Program-made: the position numbers and the translations under genes
The notes under the pieces: generated by a model
What the model was told of the DNA's origin: nothing
The model's database searches: none
The model's input: only the letters and a program-made list of their open reading frames with translations
Assembly: GCA_000432735.1 (NCBI GenBank)
Contig: FR887735.1
Span: 1 to 41,638 of the forward strand
Source of the DNA: Bacteroides sp. CAG:443
GTDB lineage: Bacteria; Bacteroidota; Bacteroidia; Bacteroidales; Bacteroidaceae
DNA: 41,638 nucleotides
Direction: 5' to 3'
Shown here: one piece after another, positions 32,167 to 38,596 of the stretch
Position numbering within the stretch: position 1 is the stretch's first letter
How the letters are laid out: every line of letters starts with the position of its first letter

Positions 32167-33249
32167 TTACTTGTTAATGATTTTTTCTTTTAACGCATCG
32201 ATGACTTCATCCGGATCAGGGACGATACCTCCCAGACGTCCGAAATGTTCGACGGGGACACTGCATTTTACTGCCAGTTCCACATCTTCAATCATTTGTC
32301 CGCTGTTCAGTTCCACAACAAGGATACCTTTTACCTGTTTAGCTCTTTCGGCCAAAGGTTTGCTTGGGAACGGCCATAAGGTGATAGGACGGAACAATCC
32401 GACTTTGATGCCTTCTTCGCGTGCATGTTCCATTGATTTCTGTGCGATACGTGCACATGAGCCAAATGCTACGATCAGATATTCAGCATCTTCGCAGTCT
32501 ATTTCTTCATAGCGTACCTCATTGGCTTCTATTTCTGCGTATTTTTCCTGCAGGTGAATATTTCGTTTTTCCATTATGGCAGGGTCGAGCTCCAGTGAAG
32601 TGATAATATTGGGTTTGCGTCCCTTGCATCCTGTAGCAGCCCATGGGCACTGTGCAATGATTTCTGCTTCTGTACGTCGCGGACGGGGAGCTGGAAGTAC
32701 GACCTTTTCCATCATCTGACCGATTACACCATCGGCAAGAATCATGGCCGGATTACGATATTTGAAAGCCAGTTCAAAGGCAAGTCCTACAAAGTCTGCC
32801 ATTTCCTGAACCGAAGCTGGTGCCAGCGCTATCAGATGATAGTCACCGTGTCCGCCACCTTTTGTTGTCTGGAAATAGTCAGCCTGACTGGGCTGGATAG
32901 TTCCAAGTCCCGGACCTCCACGCATGACGTTCACTACCAGACAGGGCAATTCTGCACCTGCAATGTATGAGATACCTTCCTGTTTCAGGCTGACACCCGG
33001 ACTGGAAGATGAAGTCATAACCATTTTGCCGCTTCCGGCACCTCCATATACCATATTAATTGCTGCAACTTCACTTTCGGCCTGCAATACTACCATACCG
33101 GTAGTTTCCCACGGCTTCTGTTCGGCAAGAGTTTCCAATACTTCAGATTGGGGAGTGATAGGGTAACCGAAGTATCCGTCCACACCAAAGCGGATAGCAG
33201 CATGAGCAATGGCTTCGTTACCTTTCATTAGAACTACTTCTTCTGCCAT
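32167..33249 (-). CDS. 2-oxoacid:ferredoxin oxidoreductase, alpha subunit (VorB/KorA type)
   Basis: This 360-residue subunit has the OFOR pyrimidine-binding and transketolase C-terminal domains. Visible segments are GNEAIAHAAIRFGVDGYFGYPITPQSEVLETL, SSSSPGVSLKQEGISYIAGAELP and VNVMRGGPGLGTIQPSQADYFQ. It is usually labelled VorB (2-oxoisovalerate) or KorA (2-oxoglutarate), and the sequence alone does not settle which. The operon layout of ferredoxin, alpha, beta and gamma as separate genes fits both. The product is an acyl-CoA and reduced ferredoxin, which could feed branched-chain fatty acid or amino acid metabolism, or the reductive branch of the citrate cycle. It follows the ferredoxin gene by 34 bp. 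Confidence 0.93.
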   Translation of the reverse strand: MAEEVVLMKGNEAIAHAAIRFGVDGYFGYPITPQSEVLETLAEQKPWETTGMVVLQAESEVAAINMVYGGAGSGKMVMTSSSSPGVSLKQEGISYIAGAELPCLVVNVMRGGPGLGTIQPSQADYFQTTKGGGHGDYHLIALAPASVQEMADFVGLAFELAFKYRNPAMILADGVIGQMMEKVVLPAPRPRRTEAEIIAQCPWAATGCKGRKPNIITSLELDPAIMEKRNIHLQEKYAEIEANEVRYEEIDCEDAEYLIVAFGSCARIAQKSMEHAREEGIKVGLFRPITLWPFPSKPLAERAKQVKGILVVELNSGQMIEDVELAVKCSVPVEHFGRLGGIVPDPDEVIDALKEKIINK

Positions 33250-33283
33250 AATTTTGATTGTTTAGCTTATAAGCACTTTAAAT

Positions 33284-33514
33284 TTATTCTTCACATTTTG
33301 CTCTGTATACGGTTAAGCAACCGTCCGGGCACACGATAGCGCACGAAGAGCATCCGTTGCAGGTATCTTCTACAACCTGCTGAACGTAATTATATCCTTT
33401 TTGATTTACTTTGGCGGTGAGCGACAGTACGTGTAACGGGCAAGCTACCACGCACAGGTTACACCCTTTGCAGCGTTCTGTATTCACTACAACTACACCT
33501 TTCATTTTAGCCAT
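33284..33514 (-). CDS. 2x[4Fe-4S] ferredoxin subunit of the 2-oxoacid oxidoreductase
   Basis: This 76-residue ferredoxin has two cluster motifs: Cys15, 18, 21 and 25 (CKGCNLCVVACP) and Cys52, 55, 58 and 62 (CNGCSSCAIVCP). It corresponds to the delta/KorD subunit, which carries electrons from the TPP site to free ferredoxin. It lies between the TPR gene (12 bp) and the alpha gene (34 bp). All eight ligands are present. Confidence 0.94.
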   Translation of the reverse strand: MAKMKGVVVVNTERCKGCNLCVVACPLHVLSLTAKVNQKGYNYVQQVVEDTCNGCSSCAIVCPDGCLTVYRAKCEE

Positions 33515-33526
33515 AAGTCAATTACC

Positions 33527-33805
33527 TTATTGATTAAACATATCTTTATTATAAAAATTGAGAATATCCATCACCATATTCCGAGCTTCGGCTGCCGGAC
33601 TCTCCGGATTCAAAGCGATAGCTTCCTGATAATTATTCAAGGCACCTTGCCAGTCACCCTTTTTCCGGAAAGCATTCCCTAATAGATAATATGCTTCTGC
33701 TGCATATTCGGGGTTTTGGTTGATGAATTGATTCAATTGGTCGATTGCATGTTCTGTAGCGCCTTCGGCTATTAAATTTTTAATCTCTTTCAGCTTTTCG
33801 GTCAT
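33527..33805 (-). CDS. Small TPR protein heading the oxidoreductase operon
   Basis: This 92-residue soluble protein has two tetratricopeptide repeats. The clearest is AAEAYYLLGNAFRKKGDWQGALNNYQEAIALNP (about 35-67, given by its helices LLGNAFRKKGD and ALNNYQEAIALNP). The first repeat covers about residues 3-33. It has no signal peptide. It is the first gene of the operon, 12 bp before the ferredoxin. TPR proteins mediate protein contacts, so it may help assembly of the four-subunit enzyme, but no direct role is known. Confidence 0.87.
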   Translation of the reverse strand: MTEKLKEIKNLIAEGATEHAIDQLNQFINQNPEYAAEAYYLLGNAFRKKGDWQGALNNYQEAIALNPESPAAEARNMVMDILNFYNKDMFNQ

Positions 33806-33830
33806 GGTTATGAATTTACTAGTCTACCTA

Positions 33831-33838
33831 CAAAGATA
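33831..33838 (-). promoter_or_regulatory. Candidate -7 element of the 2-oxoacid oxidoreductase operon
   Basis: The minus strand reads TATCTTTG, a full TAnnTTTG match, 25 bp before the start of the TPR gene. No -33 TTG is seen at the standard distance. Confidence 0.55.
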
Positions 33839-34028
33839 AAGTTTATTTTCAATCGAATCTGAATTTTAGACAATTATTTCCTCTAAATAGATGAAAAAAA
33901 ATTTTTGATGTTGGCGCAATTTGTTGATATATAAATCCTTATAGGTATGCCAAAAATGTTTCATTTGAAAAAGTTGTTTATGTAATTATATGGGCCTTTT
34001 CAGCCGAATTGAGAGCGATTTGAAGTGT
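33839..34028. other. AT-rich divergent intergenic region without a gene
   Basis: The full gap between the TPR gene and the TIM-barrel lipoprotein gene is 33806-34229. It is very AT-rich. Apart from the promoters at 33831 and 34029 and a leader with short stems after 34061, no gene or repeat was recognised. Confidence 0.5.
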
Positions 34029-34060
34029 TTTGTAAAATAATATTCCATTCATTATATTTG
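34029..34060 (+). promoter_or_regulatory. Consensus promoter with a long leader before the TIM-barrel lipoprotein
   Basis: TTTG at 34029-34032, a 20-bp spacer and TATATTTG at 34053-34060 match the consensus fully. The next start codon is at 34230, so the leader would be about 165 nt, far longer than others here. The leader contains AAGGC (34098) complementary to GCCTT (34133). Confidence 0.65.
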
Positions 34061-34229
34061 AAACAGCCTGAATTTGTAAATGGGAAAAAATGGCTGTAAG
34101 GCAAAAAAAACAGTGGATTTAAGCCTTTTATTAGAAAATTTATATTTACTTTATGAAAACTTTTCAGTTTTTAATTCTTGATTGATATTTACTGACTATT
34201 ATGTTTTTAATTTATAAGTAATTGCATTT

Positions 34230-35339
34230 ATGAAAATCAAATTATTGTTGGCTGCTACGGTAGCATGTGTATTGGGCTTTTCTTCATGCTCAAATGAATC
34301 GGTGAAAACTATCCCTGTATATGGTTGGCAGGGAGAAGGAGAAGAAGCTACGGAAGCATCTATCCAGTCCGATTTCCAGAAATGGAAAGACCACGGGCTG
34401 GTAGGTATATGTTATAATGCGGGTGGTTTCAATGTAGAGAAACATGCTCGTGCGGCAAAGATAGCTCATGCTACCGGATTGGAATATCATGCATGGATTC
34501 CTGCCATGCTGAAAGGTGATGCTGATTCTACCTGGTATGCTGTAAACCGTAAAGGGGAATCAGCATATACGGTGCAGGCCTATGTTCCTTATTATAAATG
34601 TATGTGTCCGAATAATCCGGATGTCATCAATTATCTGGTAACTGAATATAGCAAGATAGCAGAAATACCGGATGTCGATTTCGTTCATTTGGATTATATC
34701 CGCTATGTAGATGTCATTCTGGCTCGTGGACTTTGGGAAAAATATGGTCTGGTGATGAACGAAGAATATCCTACAGCCGATTATTGTTACTGCGACAAGT
34801 GTGTTGCCGATTTCAAGGCTGAAAGCGGTATCGATATCAAGGCAGTGGAAGATCCTTCTACTTGCGAGGAATGGAAGCAGTTCCGCTATAACCGTATTAC
34901 CAATCTGGTAAATAAAATTGCGGCTGCGGTTCATGCTAAGGGTAAAAAAGTCAGTGCAGCTGTATTCCCCGGTCCGGATTCTTATGCAAAGAAACTGGTT
35001 CGTCAGGAATGGAATAAATGGGATATCGATGCCTTCTTCCCGATGAACTACAACGACTTTTATTTGGAACCGGCTTCTTGGGTTGGAGAAATAACCAAGG
35101 AAGAAGTTACTTCCGTAAACGGTAAAAAGCCTATTTACAGTGGTCTGTTTATTTGTCACGACTGGCAGAACAAGGCAAATATCAAAGATCCGGAAGGTCA
35201 TGGTCTGATTCCATCTGAAATCGGTGAAGCTGTACGTGGTTCGATTGAGGCCGGAGCTGCCGGAGTTGCATTGTTTACTCCAGCCAACATGACCGACGAG
35301 CATTGGGCTGAACTTGATAAAGCTATTAAGGGGAAATAA
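34230..35339 (+). CDS. Glycosidase-like TIM-barrel lipoprotein
   Basis: This 369-residue lipoprotein has a signal ending FSSC (Cys20). The body looks like an (alpha/beta)8 barrel of the family 10-like or DUF187-type putative glycosidases. Segments include WKDHGLVGICYNAGG, ATGLEYHAWIPAML, VDFVHLDYIRYVD (a strand with Asp and Tyr as expected near an active site), KGKKVSAAVFPGP, WDIDAFFPMNYNDF and AGAAGVALFTPANM. Two close Cys pairs (CYCDKC near residue 188) could bind metal or form disulfides. The substrate is unknown; related proteins act on bacterial or plant polysaccharides. It is monocistronic with a consensus promoter and a strong terminator. The exact family assignment is uncertain. Confidence 0.72.
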   Translation: MKIKLLLAATVACVLGFSSCSNESVKTIPVYGWQGEGEEATEASIQSDFQKWKDHGLVGICYNAGGFNVEKHARAAKIAHATGLEYHAWIPAMLKGDADSTWYAVNRKGESAYTVQAYVPYYKCMCPNNPDVINYLVTEYSKIAEIPDVDFVHLDYIRYVDVILARGLWEKYGLVMNEEYPTADYCYCDKCVADFKAESGIDIKAVEDPSTCEEWKQFRYNRITNLVNKIAAAVHAKGKKVSAAVFPGPDSYAKKLVRQEWNKWDIDAFFPMNYNDFYLEPASWVGEITKEEVTSVNGKKPIYSGLFICHDWQNKANIKDPEGHGLIPSEIGEAVRGSIEAGAAGVALFTPANMTDEHWAELDKAIKGK

Positions 35340-35381
35340 TGATACCGTAGTAGTGATATAAATAAAGGTATAACGATAAGG

Positions 35382-35424
35382 AAATCTCCTTCGGACTCTT
35401 TCGGGAATCCGGAGGAGATTTTTA
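35382..35424 (+). terminator. Terminator downstream of the TIM-barrel lipoprotein gene
   Basis: AAATCTCCTTCGGA (35382-35395) pairs with TCCGGAGGAGATTT (35408-35421) with one mismatch, followed by more T. It lies 42 bp past the stop codon. Confidence 0.85.
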
Positions 35425-35482
35425 TTTTTACATAGCATCCGGCTGGCAGCTTTTGTTATATATTTCCTTGCGAATAGTATGT

Positions 35483-35570
35483 TGTACCATAGTGGAACGA
35501 TTGCTTCACTATAATGAAGCGTTATTTTCACTAAAGTGAAACGATCGCCTCACCTATGTGAAACGAATAA
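35483..35570. repeat. Four tandem 22-nt degenerate quasi-palindromic units
   Basis: Contiguous units of exactly 22 nt start at 35483, 35505, 35527 and 35549. The 14-bp cores are TGTACCATAGTGGA, TTCACTATAATGAA, TTCACTAAAGTGAA and CTCACCTATGTGAA, with linkers resembling ACGATCGC. The third core is a near-perfect palindrome. The layout (14-bp core, 8-bp linker, four units, 88 bp in total) is the same as at 6553-6640, although the core sequence differs. The array lies between the lipoprotein terminator and the nfn-like promoter, about 130 bp upstream of the latter's -33 element. Confidence 0.78.
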
Positions 35571-35702
35571 TATGTGCAGAAGTTTGATTCTGACTATAAT
35601 CGAGTTTACTCTATCCTTTGGTATTTTTAGCCGAATTTGCTTTACACTTTCCTTTCGTCGCACGTTAGGTTAGGCATTGAATTTCTGTTTTTAAAGATTT
35701 CT

Positions 35703-35733
35703 TTTGGTATTATTTTATTTAGTGATAACTTTG
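35703..35733 (+). promoter_or_regulatory. Promoter of the Nfn-like gene
   Basis: TTTG at 35703-35706, a 19-bp spacer and TAACTTTG at 35726-35733 match the Bacteroidetes consensus. The start codon is 47 bp downstream and is preceded by GAGGAG (35774-35779), a possible ribosome binding site. Confidence 0.82.
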
Positions 35734-35780
35734 CAAAATATAGTGAATTGCAAAAAATAACTAACTTATAGTACGAGGAG

Positions 35781-38075
35781 ATGAATAAAATTATTTCAAA
35801 AGAACATTTTTCAGAAAAGGTTTTTAAGCTGGTAATCGAAGCTCCCCTGATTGCCAAGTCACGTAAAGCCGGTCATTTTGTGATCGTACGTGTAGGCGAA
35901 AAAGGCGAACGTATGCCTCTTACCATTGCAGAAGCCGATCCCGTAAAGGGAACGATTACGTTGGTCGTACAAGAGGTCGGTTTGTCATCGACTCGCTTGT
36001 GTGAACTGAATGAGGGCGATTATATCACCGATGTGGTAGGACCGCTGGGTAAGGCAACCCATATCGAGAACTTCGGAACAGTAGTTTGTGCAGGAGGTGG
36101 TGTAGGAGTTGCTCCGATGCTGCCTATCGTTCAGGCCCTGAAAGCTGCCGGAAACCGTGTCATCACTGTATTGGCAGGTCGTTCTAAGGAACTGATCATT
36201 TTGGAGAAAGAAATGAGAGAAAGTTCGGATGAAGTAATCATCATGACCGACGATGGTTCGTATGGAAAGAAGGGCTTGGTGACGGAAGGTATTGAAGAAG
36301 TTATCAAGCGGGAAAAGGTCGACAAATGTTTTGCCATCGGTCCGGCTATCATGATGAAGTTTGTTTGTCTGCTTACTAAAAAATATGAGATTCCTACCGA
36401 TGTTTCACTCAACACAATAATGGTAGACGGTACGGGTATGTGCGGTGCATGCCGTATCACGGTAGGAGGTAAGACAAAATTCGTTTGTGTAGATGGTCCC
36501 GAATTCGACGGACATCAGGTCGATTTCGACGAAATGCTGAAGCGTATGGGAGCGTTCAAGGACATTGAGCGTGAAGAGATTCATAAGTTGGACGGCACAC
36601 AGCCTGATGCGTGTGAAGCTGTAAAAACGTCCGACGACCGTAATGCTCCGTGGCGTGCGGAATTGCGTAAGTCGATGAAGCCGAAAGAACGTACGGCTAT
36701 TCCGCGTGTCAAGATGAACGAACTCGATCCGGAATACCGTTCTCACAGTCGCAAGGAAGAAGTTAACCTGGGCTTGAACGAAGAACAGGCGCTGACCGAA
36801 GCCAAACGCTGTCTGGATTGTGCCAATCCGTCGTGTATGGAGGGCTGTCCGGTGGGCATCAATATCCCTGGATTCATCAAGAATATCGAACGCGGTGAAT
36901 TCCTCGAAGCAGCTCGCGTACTGAAGCAGACAAGTGCTTTGCCAGCTGTGTGTGGTCGTGTCTGCCCGCAAGAAAAGCAGTGTGAATCAAAATGTATTCA
37001 TCTGAAGATGGGACATGAAGCAGTGGCCATCGGTTATCTGGAACGCTTTGCAGCCGACTATGAGCGTGAAAGCGGACAGATTTCGGTTCCTGAAATAGCC
37101 GAAAAGAACGGTATAAAGGTAGCTGTTGTCGGTTCCGGACCTGCCGGATTATCGTTTGCCGGCGATATGGCGAAGTTAGGTTACGATGTGACCGTGTTCG
37201 AAGCTTTGCACGAAATCGGGGGAGTATTGAAGTATGGTATTCCTGAATTCCGTTTGCCGAACAAGATTGTCGATGTAGAGATTGAAAACCTGTCGAAGAT
37301 GGGCGTACAGTTTGTCAAAGACTGTATCATCGGTAAGACTATCAGCGTAGAAGAACTGGAACAGGAAGGATATAAAGGAGTGTTTGTCGCTTCCGGAGCG
37401 GGACTTCCTAACTTCATGAATATTCCGGGTGAGAACTCTATCAATATCATGTCGTCTAACGAATACCTGACTCGTGTCAACCTGATGGATGCGGCAAGTG
37501 AAGATTCCGATACACCGGTTACCTTCGGCAAGCGAGTAGCCGTTATCGGTGGAGGTAATACGGCTATGGACTCTGTTCGTACCGCCCGTCGTCTGGGTGC
37601 AGAAAAAGCCATGATTATCTATCGTCGCTCTGAAGCAGAGATGCCGGCTCGTCTGGAAGAAGTGAAACATGCTAAGGAAGAAGGCGTAGAATTCCTGACC
37701 CTTCACAATCCGATCGAATACATCGCCGACGAGAAAGGTCGTGTAAAGCAGGTGGTATTGCAGAAGATGGAGCTGGGTGAACCCGATGCTTCAGGACGTC
37801 GTAGTCCGGTACCTATTCCGGGAGCAGTAGAAACCATCGATATCGATATGGCCATTGTTAGTGTAGGCGTATCTCCGAATCCGATTGTACCGCATTCTAT
37901 CCCCGGACTGGAACTGGGACGAAAAGGTACCATTGCCGTAAACGAGAATATGCAATCGTCTATACCGACTATCTATGCCGGAGGAGATATTGTACGTGGT
38001 GGTGCTACAGTTATTTTGGCGATGGGTGACGGACGCCGTGCAGCCGCTGCCATGGATAAGCAGTTGCGTGGATAA
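35781..38075 (+). CDS. Fused NfnA/NfnB-like ferredoxin:NAD(P) oxidoreductase
   Basis: This 764-residue cytoplasmic protein joins two enzymes. Residues 1-280 form an FNR-like FAD/NAD module ending in a [2Fe-2S] site, with Asp216, Cys221, Cys224 and Cys236 as likely ligands (DGTGMCGAC...C), as in NfnA. Residues 290-764 resemble the glutamate synthase small subunit/NfnB. That half has two [4Fe-4S] groups (Cys344, 347, 352, 356 and 391, 395, 401, 405), an FAD motif GSGPAG (451-456) and an NADPH motif VAVIGGGNTAMD. In separate-subunit form Nfn couples reduced ferredoxin and NADH to NADP+ reduction by flavin bifurcation. The fusion is often labelled sulfide dehydrogenase or glutamate synthase, but no large glutamate synthase subunit is adjacent. 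It has its own promoter. Confidence 0.9.
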   Translation: MNKIISKEHFSEKVFKLVIEAPLIAKSRKAGHFVIVRVGEKGERMPLTIAEADPVKGTITLVVQEVGLSSTRLCELNEGDYITDVVGPLGKATHIENFGTVVCAGGGVGVAPMLPIVQALKAAGNRVITVLAGRSKELIILEKEMRESSDEVIIMTDDGSYGKKGLVTEGIEEVIKREKVDKCFAIGPAIMMKFVCLLTKKYEIPTDVSLNTIMVDGTGMCGACRITVGGKTKFVCVDGPEFDGHQVDFDEMLKRMGAFKDIEREEIHKLDGTQPDACEAVKTSDDRNAPWRAELRKSMKPKERTAIPRVKMNELDPEYRSHSRKEEVNLGLNEEQALTEAKRCLDCANPSCMEGCPVGINIPGFIKNIERGEFLEAARVLKQTSALPAVCGRVCPQEKQCESKCIHLKMGHEAVAIGYLERFAADYERESGQISVPEIAEKNGIKVAVVGSGPAGLSFAGDMAKLGYDVTVFEALHEIGGVLKYGIPEFRLPNKIVDVEIENLSKMGVQFVKDCIIGKTISVEELEQEGYKGVFVASGAGLPNFMNIPGENSINIMSSNEYLTRVNLMDAASEDSDTPVTFGKRVAVIGGGNTAMDSVRTARRLGAEKAMIIYRRSEAEMPARLEEVKHAKEEGVEFLTLHNPIEYIADEKGRVKQVVLQKMELGEPDASGRRSPVPIPGAVETIDIDMAIVSVGVSPNPIVPHSIPGLELGRKGTIAVNENMQSSIPTIYAGGDIVRGGATVILAMGDGRRAAAAMDKQLRG

Positions 38076-38129
38076 GGAAACTCTCAGGATGCGTATCGAA
38101 TGACAAACGCATCAGCAGAAGCTCTTGAT

Positions 38130-38215
38130 TGTCAGCATGGAATCATCTGAAAACGGCTCTCCAAACTCGATGTGAGGAGAAATGAAGTTTTAGGCTGGAA
38201 CCAGATGATTTGACA
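38130..38215 (+). other. Nested multi-stem element, possible structured RNA
   Basis: Four complementary arms nest in correct order: TGTCA (38130-38134) with TGACA (38211-38215); AATCATCTG (38141-38149) with CAGATGATT (38202-38210); AAAAC (38150-38154) with GTTTT (38187-38191); TCTCC (38158-38162) with GGAGA (38176-38180). A 13-nt loop remains at the tip. It starts 55 bp after the Nfn-like stop codon and has no T-run. It could be a 3' UTR structure or a small RNA. Confidence 0.45.
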
Positions 38216-38284
38216 TATAAGAAAGAGGCCGTCTCAAAATAGAATTGCAATAGTAAAAAACTTATAGATTGCAACTTAGAAGTA

Positions 38285-38346
38285 AAAAATCTCCTACTTT
38301 TAGTCCTGTAATTAAAGAAAACAAAGACTAAAGTAGGAGATTTTTA
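38285..38346 (+). terminator. Perfect 20-bp hairpin with T-run, possible terminator or IS remnant
   Basis: AAAAATCTCCTACTTTAGTC-type arms pair 38286-38305 with 38326-38345 apart from one spare T in the left arm, around a 20-nt A-rich loop, and the right arm ends in TTTTT. It can end transcription from the Nfn-like gene 210 bp upstream. The stretch before it resembles an insertion sequence terminus, so it might instead belong to a decayed mobile element. Confidence 0.6.
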
Positions 38347-38551
38347 TGTTGTAACTGATAAATTATAAGTAAACCTGTCTCAGCTTTTCATTTTGATGCA
38401 GCTCATATTTTGTTTTTCCGTTAGTAACGATCTTTTGTCATCTTACCTTTTCCTGCCCGTCATCCGAAGAAGCTCAAGTATCATTTGGACACATTCCTTT
38501 CTAAAAATAGAGTTTTGTATCCTCTCAGTTTTTCCCTGTTGTAAAAATTGT

Positions 38552-38559
38552 TACTTTTG
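38552..38559 (+). promoter_or_regulatory. Candidate -7 element of the GH2 gene
   Basis: TACTTTTG matches TAnnTTTG, 37 bp upstream of the start codon at 38597. No TTG -33 element is found at the standard distance. Confidence 0.5.
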
Positions 38560-38596
38560 TAACACAATAATTATCATGTAAGAGAACTAAAATATT

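Larger units (their letters stand above)
38076..38596. other. Intergenic region with structured elements, no supported gene
   Basis: This 521-bp gap lies between the Nfn-like gene and the GH2 gene. It holds a nested stem structure (38130-38215), an IS-end-like stretch (GAGGCCGTCTCAAAAT, about 38226-38241), a perfect 20-bp hairpin (38286-38345) and the GH2 promoter. A 62-codon frame at 38393-38581 has no family features or start context and is not called as a gene. Confidence 0.6.

Noticed and set aside
34560..35531. A 323-codon frame antisense to the TIM-barrel lipoprotein gene
   Set aside because: The sense strand encodes a lipoprotein with signal peptide, promoter and terminator. The antisense product has no recognisable domain and runs through the terminator and array region.
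35483..35570. CRISPR array
   Set aside because: The 22-nt units are degenerate, the 8-bp linkers are far too short to be spacers, and no cas gene is present. The same applies to 6553-6640.
38393..38581. A 62-codon plus-strand frame before the GH2 gene
   Set aside because: It overlaps the GH2 promoter, is rich in Ser, Phe and Cys without a recognisable pattern, and has no start context. It is probably chance.
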